A stretch of DNA of 64,000 nucleotides from Callorhinus ursinus (GCF_003265705.1 NW_020312828.1:52563627-52627626); one strand, 5' to 3'; positions 1 to 12,309 are shown, counted from the first letter of the stretch. Program-made: numbers and translations. The notes: a model not told the origin generated them from the letters alone.

Positions 1-236
1 TTCCTCTGGGACTCCAAGAATTCTAATATTGTTTTGCTTTATGGTGTCTCTAATTTCTCAAAGCCTCCCCTCATGGTCCAATAGTTGTTTTTTTCTCTTT
101 TCTTCAGCTTCCTTCCCTTCCATCATCTTGTCTTCTATATCACTGGCTCTCTCTTCTGCCTCATTTACCCTACCTATTAGAGCATCCATTTTAGACTGCA
201 TCTCAGTTAAAGCATTTTTAATTTTGGCCTGATTAA
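1..236 (-). mobile_element. 5'-truncated young LINE-1, ORF1 coiled-coil fragment
   Basis: Read on the minus strand, this translates into the LINE-1 ORF1 protein coiled coil and its downstream linker: FNQAKIKNALTEMQ, later EAEERASDIEDKM, ending KQNNIRILGVPEE. One stop codon (TGA at 58-60) replaces an expected Arg codon, so the copy is dead. Homology stops abruptly near 236, within ORF1, so this is a 5'-truncated insertion whose 3' part lies beyond the left edge. Confidence 0.88.
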
Positions 237-1204
237 ATTGAAGGGACCAGATGAAACGAGGGTCCCCTACTTTTCCTCCATCTTCCCTCCCTATGCACCC
301 ATCCTATTTTGTCCTCTCTCTTCTTTGGGACTCCATGAAAAAGAATGGCCAGAGGGAAATTAGGTAGCCTGGAGTCTTTCTACCTTATGCGGTTGATCGT
401 TATGAGATACAAATGCTACCACCCTCCAAGCCCAGGCATCTGAGTGGTTAGGCCTCCAAGATTCAGAAAAAAGTGGAGAACCATCACAATTCTCTATGAG
501 TAGCAGTGTTCTGGCGTTGGACCAAAATACCAGAAATATTTTAATTAATAGGGACAATGATAAATAAAATAGGAAGTGAGATAAGAGGTCATTGCCTTAG
601 AAAACAAGGCTTTTCTTCTCATTTTTACAACTCTCTTGAATGACCCACAAAAGAAAGTGCATGCAAATAATATTTTAAGTTCCAGGATGTGCTTTTGCTT
701 TTCCAAGAAGGAGTGCCCACAGATAAATCTAAGAGGGAGGTCATTAAATTGAACAGAAGATATTCAGAATAGGCGGCTTCACCCCATGTAAAGCAATTGT
801 AAGCCTTTCTTTGTGTTTTAAAACTTTTTAGATAAATAGTCAGATTCAATTAAGCTCTGTAACTTCAAGAGCTCGTGCTTCTAAGGAGAGAGGCAGTAGG
901 GACTACAGATGTGGGATTCCTAGTCTGCTAACAGACCTCTGGGAGGGCAGAGAGAATTGGGGTATTGTGCTTCAATCAGCAGCATCACTACACGTCACCG
1001 TCAATTTAACCATGGAGCTTTAGAGTTAGGATGTGGACAAATGACTGAAATAGTACTTGAGAAAGGAGCAAACACATTTAGAATGAAAGAATTAAGGGTT
1101 TAGGTGGAAAGACTACTACAGAAAAATATCTTAAAACAGACTTAAGGTTTGAAGATTGACAAGAGGAGACACAGTAAAAGTTGCCGTAGCTAATCCCATA
1201 GTTG

Positions 1205-1440
1205 GTTAAGAGCATAGGTCATGGAGCCAAACTACCTGGAATTGCATGCTGGCCCCACCACTTGGCCACCAAGTAATCCTGGGCAAGTTACTTCCTTTCT
1301 CTGTGCCTCAACTTCCTAATTTCACATGTGGGAAAAATTATAATACTATCTACCTCACAATGGCTTTTGAAAGTATTCAATAGATTAATACATGTAAAGT
1401 GCTTCCAAATGGCCTGATAGTTGGTAAAAGGGTTCAACAT
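1205..1440 (+). repeat. MIR SINE
   Basis: Contains the MIR core in sense order: an AGAGCATAGGTCATGGAGCC-like head, TGGGCAAGTTACTT, then CTGTGCCTCAACTTCCTAATTT and a tail resembling the MIR 3' end. It is diverged, as expected for this ancient family. Confidence 0.85.
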
Positions 1441-1474
1441 TTAACTATTACTATAACCCAGAACTACCCCCAAG

Positions 1475-1725
1475 GAATAATTTATATTTATTTAACATTT
1501 ACTATGTTAGAGAACTTACGCAAAGTAATTTATGTGAATCATCTTTACTCTTAACAATCACGTTATAATAACGATACCCTAGGTATCATTATTACCTCGA
1601 TTTGACTGGTAATGAAAGTGAGGCACAGAGAAGTTAAGAAACTTGACCAAGGTCACACAGCAATGAAGTGGTGCTTTCAAGATTCAAATTCAGGCAGTCT
1701 GGCTTTAGGTACAGCACACTTCATC
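1475..1725 (-). repeat. MIR SINE, antisense
   Basis: Shows the antisense MIR hallmark GAGGCACAGAGAAGTTAAG followed by ACCAAGGTCACACAGC and GATTCAAATTCAGGCAGTCTGG. It lies next to the sense MIR just upstream, so the two form a loose inverted pair. Confidence 0.88.
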
Positions 1726-1789
1726 ACCGTGTAACTGTCTGTCTGACATAGAAAACAGTGGACACAAACAATGCATTTACTATTTATTT

Positions 1790-1885
1790 CAGTGGGTTTA
1801 GACTTCTCAACAACAGGGACTGTAGTGGATTCATCACTGCCTCCCAGTACCTAGCAGACTACCTTGTGCATATTTGATTAGATAA
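1790..1885 (+). repeat. Possible L2 3'-end fragment
   Basis: ACAGGGACTGTAGTGGATTC and CCCAGTACCTAGCAGACTACCTTG resemble the L2 3' end (a gene-like 'agggactttgt ... cccagtgcctagca' pattern). The fragment is short and diverged. Confidence 0.35.
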
Positions 1886-2837
1886 CTGGCAAACTGGCTA
1901 CCTGTCCTTTGTTAATGGCAGGTGCTTAGTTCTGTGACTCACGACTGTATCCTAAAATCCCATGACAGAACTCACTGCCATCTCTTATGGAGCAGTCCTC
2001 CAGACACTGCTTACAGTCCCATGACCTCTCACTGTGTCCCCTGCCCCCAATAAAGGAACAGTCACCACTGGTCACCTTGTTCATTCACCCTCCCTTTTGC
2101 CATCCTCTTTCTTGCACCTCCACTCCATGGTCACTGGTACAAGGAGGATCACATAGAACTTTACTAAAAACAATACCAGAGGACAGAAGAGGAATGAAAA
2201 GGAGAGGCAGGCCAGGAATGAGTTCCTTTGAGTCCTTTTGTCTTTCCTGCTCTAAGGAATGCCTCACCATGTCTCTTTTCTGGTATTCAAGTCTCAGAAG
2301 TCTCCCACTACAAGAATGGGAAATAGGCTTTTGAAAAAAGCAGGCCACTGGGAAGTCAGAAAAAATTATTAGGACATTTATTTCTAACATAATAAGAAAG
2401 TTAATAATAAATTCATATAAGGCTTGACTTTGGAGCCCTCATTCAGTATATCAAACAGCCGTGTATCATTCATCTCCTAAAGAAAGAGAAAAAGCTCCAC
2501 AGAGCTAATACAACTGAAGGTGCTGCCTTCACGTGATTGTCCTCTCTCAGAACGTTGTGATACGTTGCAGCTGAGGTGTGTTTGGAAAGTTTGGTTTTAT
2601 CTAGTCTTAACTAAATTAACCTTTGCAGTCAGGATAAATGCCTTAAAAAATACTAAATAACCTTACTTGTATTTTATTAATATTTCAGCACAAATGAATA
2701 AGAAAATGGCAATTCTAAAATTCCTATTCCTGGTGTCATATTCTAGAAATAAAAACAAAGATGAGCTAAGTAGACAGAACAAGAATCACTGAAAATTTTG
2801 GAAATACGTAAATGCCTACATAAAATTCAAATTTCCT

Positions 2838-3054
2838 GGGGTGTCTGGGTGGCACAGTCAAACATCCAACTCTTGGTTTTGGTTCAGGTCATGATCTCAG
2901 GGTCATGAGATGCAGCCCCACATCAGGCTCCACGCTCAGTACGGAGTCTGCCTGAGATTCTCTCTTCCTCTCCCTCTGCCCCTCCCATTCATTCTCTCTC
3001 TCTCTCTCTCTCTCTCTAAAATAAATAAATAAATCTTAAAAAATAAATAAATAA
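2838..3054 (+). mobile_element. Can-SINE (SINEC), sense
   Basis: Starts GGGGTGTCTGGGTGGCACAGTC, a diverged tRNA-derived head, and continues through GTCATGATCTCAGGGTCATGAGA. It then has a (TC)n stretch at about 2994-3017 and an AATAAATAAATCTTAAAAA tail. The flanks share an imperfect ATAAAATT...ATTTCCT sequence that may be the target-site duplication. Confidence 0.93.
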
Positions 3055-5762
3055 AATTAATTTATATTTCCTTTCACTATTCTTAACAATGAGTTCTGTT
3101 CTAAGTGAATATGGTAGCTTGAGATATTAGGTACTATCAATGTAATTCATGTCCCTAAATTTAAAATAAAGAAATACAAACTACTATGCAATTGGATAAT
3201 TTAGAAAATAGGTAAGTTATACAATTTGCCACTAATTGTCCAAGAGTTGTCTATTATCTTAACATATTTTGGTCATGTTAAGTATGGGTGGGCCTCAACA
3301 TTCTGAGAGTCTAGAACAACCTGTACTTTTGTAACTTACACATTAACATTCTTAAACTACTTTGTATAGGGCAGATTTGGACATTTTTACATCAACTTGC
3401 CCAAAAATATTCAAGCATTATGATTCTTCCTGTCTGCCAGTAGATTGGTTTTGACAGTTTTACCTACCTAATATTTGATTATTTGAAAGTTTTGTTGCAG
3501 CCATTCTGAAACTATATTCCTTTGAACATATAGGGTCCCCTGAGGAATGCCTCTGGGAGAGGGGATCAGGGAGAGGGCCTTGGCAGCACCCCTCTCCAGT
3601 TCTCCTCTAACCCTTCCCTTTGCATCTAGATTACATATCAAGCATCTACCTAATAATTTGCTTGGAAATAGGGTTCCATTGCTAAGAAATATTTAGACTT
3701 CCATCAGTTCATTTGTTCAAAAATATTAAACCTTCACTATATTAACATTTTAAAGTTATATTCAACTTATTCAATAATTCACTTATTCAATAAATATTAA
3801 AACTACTGCTTATTATAGTTCTGTTATTATTTAAAAACCTAGTAAAATTGAAAAACAAAGAGAAGACTGGTGATTTAGTAATAAGGAAAAAATTCTCATG
3901 TCTTATATCTATGCACTTGAGATAAGGTGGATGCAAGGTCTGCTGGTTAAAGCAAATCTTTAGCTATAATAAATATCTACTGGATTTTAATCTAGTCAAT
4001 ATATATTAACAGTGAAGACAAGAACAGTGTTAAAATGTTTTACAAAATCTTGGGACTATCTCTAAAGGTTTGGAAGTGAAATATAGAGTTTTAAAATATT
4101 TATCCATTCTTTGGGAATGGAAACCTCTAATAATCTTTGGGTCTAGTATTATGATTCAACTCATTCAGCTTTCATGATCCTAATGAGTTAAGCTAGACAT
4201 GTAACTAAATTTTAAAATACATTATCTTTCAAAAATATTACCAACAATTCCACAGAAATATACAGTAAGCTTACCTATTTGATACCAGTGAGTTTGATGG
4301 CTTCCTTGTATATATTCCTGTTTCAAGATATTCACATCTTACTTGCATTTTACTGATATTTCAGCTACTGATTTTCTTTAGATACAGCTTGATACTTATG
4401 TTAATTTGCACGCTCTTTTACTAGTTCAATACAAACTTAGGAACTACATGCCAATGAAGACCCATAATCTGTAATGTGGTCATATAGCATATATATACAA
4501 GTAACACTTATTACATTGATTTTACTCTATATTCTCCAATACTTCCTGCCAAATAGGTATATGCTCAAATACGTTATTGATTACATTATTAGCTACCAGT
4601 AGTGTTATGTCTGGCTTTATATGTTTTACACCATTTTCACTGTTAAAGATTACCTTTTCATATGTTTGAAGGAAGAAATCAGATTATTTGGATAGGCATC
4701 TAAGACCAAACAAGTCTGAAAACCTCTCACTCCTAATATTTCTGTGTAAGAATTAGAGAAAAGTATTTAAGCACAAAGTCTCAAAATATAAAGAAAAGAT
4801 AATCCATGGAGTGCTTCATTCTTTAGAAACCTCTTTGATAAGGGAGGGGCATATCTTTTGTACACTTTGTAAAGATATTTAAACACTAAGAAGCCCTCCC
4901 TCCCTCAGACCATGGGGCCAGAACCAAAGAGGGTTTGGAACTTCCAAACTTCACAGCAAATGATAATCTTGTATTGGAACAAAAGGCAAGAATGACTCAG
5001 AATGTAATTAGGGTTGTGCATCTAAGGAAATGGTATTAAAAAAAAGAAAAGAAGACAAGGTCCAGGAAAAGGATGCTAATGTTTCCACACAGAGACAAGG
5101 CCATGGCAGAATGAAAACAAAACCTCCTTAATTAGCAAATGATAGCATAGGGGCTGATCAACCTCTGCACGTTGTGGCTGAACACCCACTTGTTGCTCCT
5201 CCCCTCTCATCATCTACACAAATGAGAATACTCGTAATGTTTCTATCTAAAGCAAATGATAGAAGGAGGAAAGGTTTCTAAATAGATTGAATGTAAGAGG
5301 CTGTGCTGAAGCCCCACTTCTATGAAAACAGAATGACTCTGATGTTTTGTCAACATTCCTGCTGATGCCACAACCAACAGGTTGAGACATGAACATAAAG
5401 CAAAGGACCCTGGCGCCCAGACATGGTAAACCCAGAGGCTGATGATCTGTACTGTTATTCAGGTGCTTTTTCTTTTCTAACATGTATTTGCTTTTGGAAT
5501 ATTTCTCTGTCCACATAATGATGGGCAGGGGAAAGAAAAGACATGAAATTTCCCTGCCTGTACTCCTCTAAAATGTCACCTCACAGCATGTCCCCGATAC
5601 CAAGCCAAGAAATGGCTTACTCAGGCTCTTAGCCAACTGGCATGAACCTGAAGATTACTTGACCTCCTGGAGGGCGATCTTTTTCCCACACAACAAACCT
5701 CACAATTTACCTTGCAATGGTCCCAATATTAATACCATATTCCTTTTGTGATATAGAACAGG

Positions 5763-6043
5763 GATCAGAAAACTTTTTCTGTAAAGGGCTGGATATTAAA
5801 GTTTAGGACCTGTGGGCCATTTGATCTCTCTTGCAACCCCTCAATTCTGCCTTTATAGGAAGAAAGCAACTATAGACACTACATAAACAAATGGGTGTGA
5901 CTCTGTTCAATAAAACTTTATTTACAAACGCACAGACAATACATTAGGGAATGGACGTGGTTGTATTTCAATAAAACTTTATTTACAAACACAGGTGGCT
6001 GGAAGGATTTAGCTCAAGGGCCATATTTGCTGATCCTTGATAT
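5763..6043 (-). mobile_element. hAT-type non-autonomous DNA transposon with internal duplication
   Basis: The ends are imperfect inverted repeats: GGGATCAGAAAACTTTTTCTG at the left and GCTGATCCTTGATA at the right. The body, with AAAGGGCTGGATATTAAA, GTGGGCCAT and CAATAAAACTTTATTTACAAAC, matches a widespread mammalian MER/Charlie-type element; I do not assign the subfamily. About 61 bases including CAATAAAACTTTATTTACAAAC occur twice in tandem (5869-5929 and 5930-5990). Confidence 0.75.
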
Positions 6044-6359
6044 AGAGAAAGAAACTCAGAAGATTAAAATTTCTCCTATTGCATAGTTAGATAGGTAACA
6101 CATGGAATATAGTTGAGTCTCGTTTTCATATGTATATTTAATTATAGTCCAAATCTACTCACGGAATTCATTCACTTCTCTATTCATTAAAAAGGAAAAA
6201 AGTATTTCTTCTAACTATGTTCCAGGTATTGTCCCAGAAAAGTAGATCTGCTATCAAAAATAACAAATAAAATAATAAATAAAAACTAGTGAAGAAGACA
6301 GGCACAATCTCTACCTCATAGAGTGCAGGGTCTGGGAGAATACATTTTGCGAATATTTA

Positions 6360-6915
6360 CCGAGGTTTTACTAAGTGTTGTGCATTCTTCTAGGAGTAAG
6401 ATATACTACAGGGAACAAGACAGACAATGACCTCTTATGGCATTTATTCTCAGTAGATGGAGAAAAAATAAATAATGTGACAAACAATAAGCAATAAAAG
6501 GTCACATGGTGGTAAATGCCACAAAGAAATAATACAGTATTATATGACAAAATGTCATTTAGCAGAACGCAGGAAGGTGGAAGGTAATAGTACTCAGACA
6601 AGACTTTCCAGAAAGATGTCTTCTGAGCAAAGACCTGAATGAAAAGAAAGAGCCATCTATACCAAGCTCTGGAGGAAGAATTTTCCTAGATAAGTAAACA
6701 GCACATAAAGCCCCTGCGACAGAAATAAGCTGGTCTGTTGTAGAAATAACAAAAAGGCTAATGTCATTTTAGTAACTGGAATAGGGGAAGGTGATAAATC
6801 TAGAGAGGAGTGGGGGGACAGATCTTCTAGGGCCTCATGGTAAGGAATGTGGATTTTAGTCTTACATAATGAAAAACTGTAGGAAAATTTTAAGGAAAAG
6901 AATGATACATTCTTA
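6360..6915 (+). repeat. Ancient LINE-1 (L1ME-type) 3'-end fragment
   Basis: Shows the order typical of this repeat: an ACTAAGTGTTGTGCATTCTTCTAGG-like start, GACAATGACCTCTTATGG, then GACTTTCCAGAAAGATGTC, GAGCAAAGACCTGAATG, and AGGGCCTCATGGTAAGGAATG. Related copies occur at 26.8, 33.2 and 57.1 kb. The subfamily name is from memory. Confidence 0.6.
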
Positions 6916-8349
6916 GTTTAGATTACATTGAACAAATAATTACATATGAGATGAGTGCTACTTAAAAAGAGCTTAATGTGAAATGGCACAGTCAGGGGTA
7001 AAGAAGGGCTGCAATCACCCATAGCAAAGGGCCTACTTGCCCTGATCTGCCAATGTAGACCGTTTGGGAAGAGGCTTGCTCCTTCTTAAAGAGAAATCCA
7101 AAAGAGTGTTATAGCTCCAACTGCCCAACTTCTAGGGCCCAGAAAGGTTATTCTGCCGTTTGATTCTAAAATATAACAAGCAAAAAATAACACCTAACTA
7201 TTCATTGACAAGTTAATACAGGGGTATTAACTAAAGAGTTCCTATTTGGCTTGAAAACCAAGGGTTAATCTCAAATGAACTTGGTAGGGACATTTCTACA
7301 ACTGGATTTAAAAGGCAATTATTCCTTTCACCTTTCTTGGCAACTGCCATATTTTTCTACCTCTGTGTATAAATCATATATGCATATTTTCTTCTAGTGA
7401 CAAATTTTTAAAAACACTTATCAATTGTCTGCTCTTTTCACACATTCAGGAAGCCTTCTCATCCCAATATGTGCAAATAAAACATAGAACATCCTCTCTG
7501 CTTTATTTTGCATGATCACCATCCCCCAAAACAATGCACGGATGGGAAATCATTTCCAGTTACTTATATTCACACATATGCACATATTATATGTAAATAT
7601 GTGTCATTATTACTTGCGGTAAATTGTTACCTACTGGCCTGGAAGTATAAAATTATTTTTCCTCCCAAAGGAACGTCTAGCTGACCCTCAAGTAATCTAG
7701 CACAAAAGATTCAAGCAAAGTTTAGCATCTAAAAGCAGTTACAAGGTCTCCTAATTTTCATTATTTTATCCCAGCACCACACAGTTGAGCACCTGATGTC
7801 TTTTATTGTTATATTATGATGATAACAGAGATATTGTTCAAACACTCAATAAACATTTCAGATACATATGGATAAAGAAACATTCACTACACTCGAGGGG
7901 ACTCATAGTCTGAGTAGAAAAACAGGTCTCAAAACAAATAATGAAAATGACAATAACCACATAACATGGAAGTGCAGTGCAAACATGATACATGCAACTT
8001 TACTGTAACACTGGAGAGCTCAACCTGGGAGGGAAAGTGGAATGCAGGTATATTTCCTAGAAAAACTGACAACAAAGCTGACTCTTAAAGAATAATTAAA
8101 TGGACAAGATAGAGTGAATGCAGAAGTTTGAGATCCTAGATCACTGGCTAAGTACAATTTGGATAATTAACAACCACCTACTTTAGACCCAATATCGTTT
8201 TGATTAATATCAGGACAAAAGTAATTATAGGATGTAGTACTTACCTAAATGATAACACACAATCTATTTAGGGAGGTAAATTGTATATCCAAAACAAACT
8301 GTTAATAGTACATGGTAAAGTATAGACTGTAACATGTAGACAATGCATC

Positions 8350-8480
8350 TATTTGTTCATTCAACAGATATTTATTGTCTATCTGCTATGGACTATATAC
8401 TGCTTAAGGCTCTGGGCATATGGCAACAGACAAACACACAAGGTCACTGGTCTCATGGAGGTCACACTCTAGTGGATATT
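8350..8480 (+). repeat. Ancient LINE-1 (L1ME-type) short fragment
   Basis: TTGTTCATTCAACAGATATTTATTG, then ATCTGCTATGGAC, GGCAACAGACAAACAC and GGTCTCATGGAGGTCACACTCTAGTGG follow the opening part of the same repeat seen at 6360 and 26830. Confidence 0.6.
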
Positions 8481-9399
8481 AATATAGGTTAATATCTGTA
8501 TACATGAATTGTAAAAAGATAATCATAATTCTCTGAAACAAAGAATATAAGTAAAGGATGTTAGTCAAAAAATGCTGTCAATAGAAACATTTAGCCAAGT
8601 GTTTCAAGTAAAAATTTTTCATCCTTTAGAATATTCTGGATGGCAATTCAGAACACATTTTCTACTAATAATTAGCAGCTCATCAATTTTAGCTAGCGTA
8701 AAATATTTACAGTAGATAGACCTTTGTTGTCTGTTACAAGGCACGTTTTTTGACTCTATACTTTCAACAACAACAAAAAGATATCATTTGGCAAAGGTAA
8801 AAGACTTTCTAAGCATTGCCTCAAATTCTAGAATTTATATGATTAAATCTGGGTATTTAAATATACATATTTTTGAATTTCTGGGATACAGGAGAAAGAA
8901 AATATTAACTCAAGAAGCATGGGATGTAAAGTAGACATTAAACACTAGACATTTCTCTGTTATAGAAAGGTAGAAAGGAATCACAAGAAAGTGGCAAAGA
9001 CACAAAAGCCATTTGTATTTCTTGTTATTACCCCAAGACCTGGTCCCTCTCAGGTATTGGGTTTGATTTACTAAAAATTCTGAAAAGAACTATATGATTG
9101 AAGAGAGTCAAATGTAGACATACAGCCCAGGTGTTCTACCTAATTAAATGGTGATTTTTGAGCATATTATTAATATTGCTCTTCCCCATCTGATAAGTGA
9201 GAATAATGCTATCAACCTAACTCACAATTGGTGTTAACTGACAGGTTACTATGCAAAGTTGATCTCCTTGAATGAAATCCATCATATCAAAAGACAAGTT
9301 CCATAATAATTTCAACACTTACGGTGGCCAACACATCATCTGTTCCTTTGCACACCTTACTTCTCTTCTTATTTAGTTGCAAGACCAGAAAAGTTGAGA

Positions 9400-10620
9400 A
9401 ATGAGATTCGAGAGTGTTAAGTCTCATAAGGTAACTTTTAGTGAAGTCAGTGTCTTGTGAAGATTATTTGTAAAAGAATCCAGTTTACCAAACTTCATGG
9501 AAGGTATCAGATTAACATAAACTATCATCTAGCAGCATCTAGCATTGATAACACACATCCTGCATCAAAAACTTTCCTGATAGTGATGCCATGAGCTGCA
9601 TAATAATCACCATGCTTTGATTAATTATTTTGCTGAATGGATGAATTAATTGCATTTACACTGATAGCCTCAGTTTCTGCATTGCATTGCTTTTTATCCT
9701 AACACAACTATTCGGAATTAAAATAGAAGTAGTACAATTTGCAGCAGTAAGCATACAAAATAGTTACAGTAAAAAGATTTCCATTTGAATTATCAAAATA
9801 AATAAATTACAAGAAATTTAGAACCTAAAGTAAAAAAAAAAAAAACCTCTAATTAAAGGAAACTTGGGAGAGCTTTTTAGTAAATTCTTTGCTGAAAGAA
9901 TCTATTTCTTTTCTTGATCCTCCTACCAATCGCATTAACAATGACAAAAGATATGCAAATTTAAACAGACAATAGTCAAGCCAAACTGCTCTGACTCAGA
10001 CCAACAGGGACATTTTCAGCATATAACCAGCTAGAATCATGTTAGCAAGGGTCAATGTAACCAAAGAACATTTGCATAGTTATGCTTGGCTATAATCTGA
10101 AAACTATGCCATAATCATTGACCAAGAACAATGTAAACAAAAATCAAATTTATTTCACACAATAAATTAACATATGAAACATGTGTATGACATAAGCCAA
10201 ACAGAATCATGTATTTACCCTATCACTGCTGAATAATTGCACAGCAACAAAAAAATATGCATTACTATGCTTGAGTCACCATTTTAACTATATGTTTTAA
10301 GTAAACAAAATATTACATTTTTGGTAGAATAGCTCATTCAGGACAATTTGGGACTAAATTTCCCTCCCCAGCCCCTTCAAAGAACTCAGACTAATTTACG
10401 ATTGAAATCTCATTAAAAACTATATGGATGGTATATTGAGAAGAGTAAAAAACTGTTTAACCAAATTAATTTGTTTACTGTGAAAATAAATTTTGCCAAA
10501 GAAAAAAAACAGATATCCTATTATAAACTGCTGCTATAATTAGTGCCTGAAATTTAAACTATAATTATCAAACGGCTTCAGGATTCCGTTTGCTTTCTAT
10601 TCTTTTGCCCCTATTGATCT
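9400..10620. promoter_or_regulatory. Repeat-poor intron 1 segment with clustered octamer/SOX/FOX-like motifs
   Basis: No transposon is recognisable here. Within 200 bases lie two octamer motifs in opposite orientation (ATGCAAAT 9953-9960; ATTTGCAT 10070-10077), SOX-like AACAATG at 9937-9943 and 10127-10133, and a forkhead-like TGTAAACA at 10132-10139 overlapping the second SOX-like site. The segment lies about 2 kb inside intron 1. An enhancer role is an inference from motif clustering, and in AT-rich DNA such motifs also arise by chance. Confidence 0.3.
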
Positions 10621-12006
10621 TTTTCACCTGTAGTCTACAATAGCAAGATTAACTACAATTCCAGGTTTAGAAACTCTGAATCTAAGGAGTTTCAGTTAAC
10701 TTGTCAAATAAAATATCAGTGATCTTAGTTCAGTCCCTAGCGGACAAAAGTAGAATAACTGTTACTTGGCATGATTGAGCAGGCAGTGCTGGAAGTGAGC
10801 GTGACAACACAGGGGAAAAAAAAAATAGAGCATTTGTCCTCTCCTTATTTTCTTGAAGGGTTTGCTCTGTTAACAGACTAACTTAAAGGAGACTGGACCG
10901 ACTACGTTCCTACCTATATGCACCAAATGAATTTTTAGCAAAGATACGTGGGAGAGAAGAATTTTCACAAATGTGACATTGCCACTCTTCCACAGACGTA
11001 GTTGAATACACTTATCTGTTGTTTACCTGTTACTCAACTAAACAGACAGCAAAGAAAGAAGGAACTGCAGAAAGTGTGTTCATATTCTAATAGACATTTT
11101 CAACAAAAACTTTTAAATGATTTATAGAGAAAAACTGAATAAAATGCTCATTTTGAATTGTATAAATGGGGATTAACTGCATACTCGACATTAACATTCA
11201 TCTCGATACTTAGACTCCCACATGACACTGTTGGTAACTACAATGTCCTGAAAAAGGAGGTATTTCAGGAAGATAGCAAAGCCCATGTTTTGCCCAGCTC
11301 AAATCTGCAGGTGCATGTCTTTGGCAACAGCAACCACCAGCTCAATCTCTCCTTCCACACTGGGCAAACAACCTCTTCCTGAAAAGTTCACATTAAAATT
11401 TACCTTCCTGATTTTTTTTTTTCCTCAAGGACAGAAAAAATATGACAGAAATCTGTCCTCCACTATTCTGCTACTTGCTAAAATTAAGTTGCTTTTATAT
11501 ACATATACAATTTCTCCAATCAAATATCATACTTTATATATACTCCCATTTCATATTAACTGTACTAGAGGTTGAAAAAATAAGTATTTGGTGATGATTT
11601 CTCACCCTAGCTGCAGAAAATTTCCTGGTGTAAAATCTATCTGATCCTAAATCAGTATTGTCATTATTTTCTTTTTTCACCAATGGTCTCAAGACATACG
11701 CGCTTTTCTAAGTTGGGCTTTGACAGTCAGAAAAATCAAGCTCAATTTTAAGTAAGAGGAAACCAAAAATGTCATAAAATGTGCCATTGCTAGGCACATA
11801 AATGGGTTGCCACCACACCTTCAGAGGCTTGCACAAGCCTGAAAACCTTGGCTCACCCATGAAGTCACAGAGAGAGAACAGGCTTGGATTTGCAAACACT
11901 GCCCCCAGGAGCAAAAGGTAAACACACAAATGCCCCCCTAAGGAACTCTAAGTCAGCTGCAGTGCAAGCACGGAAAAGGCTCTGCAATTAGAAACTGAAA
12001 GCAATC
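10620..12006. other. Intron 1 sequence next to exon 1, nothing recognised
   Basis: AT-rich unique sequence. Two short open frames (11158-11382 and 11285-11575) lack any recognisable protein similarity. Confidence 0.6.
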
Positions 12007-12012
12007 ACTTAC
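12007..12012 (-). other. ANGPT1: Splice donor of ANGPT1 exon 1
   Basis: On the minus strand the coding sequence runs CTGCAAAAA and then GTAAGT, a perfect U1-complementary donor. Without splicing the frame would read on as VSDCFQF and stop at about 11953, so the read-through tail is not protein. Confidence 0.95.
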
Positions 12013-12309
12013 TTTTTGCAGCCACTGAGTATAATTTTCCATCACATGCTCCAGATGTTGAAGTTTCTGGGAAGAGAAATCCGGTTCCACGTGTGGAGCA
12101 TCTCTCTGCAGAGCATTTGTGTTGTACTGGTCTGTCGTACTCTCACGACAGTTCCCGTCGTGTTCTGGAAGAATGAAAGTGTAGGCACACTGCCCATGTT
12201 GAATCCGGTTATATCTTCTCCCACCGTTTTCTGGACCTCGGCGCTGGTTGCTGCACCCTATGTGAGTCAGAATGGCAGCGAGGAAAGCAAAGGAAAGGAA
12301 AACTGTCAT
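12013..12309 (-). CDS. ANGPT1: Angiopoietin-1, first coding exon (residues 1-99)
   Basis: Angiopoietin-1 is a secreted glycoprotein ligand of the endothelial receptor tyrosine kinase TIE2 (TEK) that stabilises vessels. This exon encodes 99 residues. Residues 1-19 are a hydrophobic signal peptide starting MTVFLSFAFLAAIL. A basic linker follows (RRGPENGGRR, 23-32), then the N-terminal super-clustering region with Cys41 and Cys54, and the start of the coiled coil from about residue 78 (SSQKLQHLEHVMENY). An N-glycosylation sequon NYT lies at 92-94. Coding stops after Lys99 in phase 0 at a GTAAGT donor, as in mammalian ANGPT1. The remaining coiled coil and the C-terminal fibrinogen-like TIE2-binding domain lie on exons beyond the left edge. 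The ATG was chosen because the signal peptide starts there and no in-frame ATG lies upstream. From memory, the human protein has Ser at 25 and 29 where this one has Gly. The frame is intact. Confidence 0.98.

Larger units (their letters stand above)
1..12012 (-). other. ANGPT1: ANGPT1 intron 1 (5' part)
   Basis: Everything left of the exon 1 donor is the start of intron 1. No acceptor followed by ANGPT1 exon 2 sequence is seen, so the intron continues beyond the window. It holds the repeats listed separately. The stretches 237-1204, 3055-5762 and 6916-8349 contain no recognisable gene, and no long ORF matches a known protein. Confidence 0.9.

Noticed and set aside
29..232. 67-codon plus-strand open frame at the left edge
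   Set aside because: It is antisense to LINE-1 ORF1.
11953..12012. Read-through of the ANGPT1 frame past Lys99 (VSDCFQF...)
   Set aside because: The sequence begins exactly at a consensus GTAAGT donor, and known ANGPT1 continues with exon 2 sequence, so this is intron.
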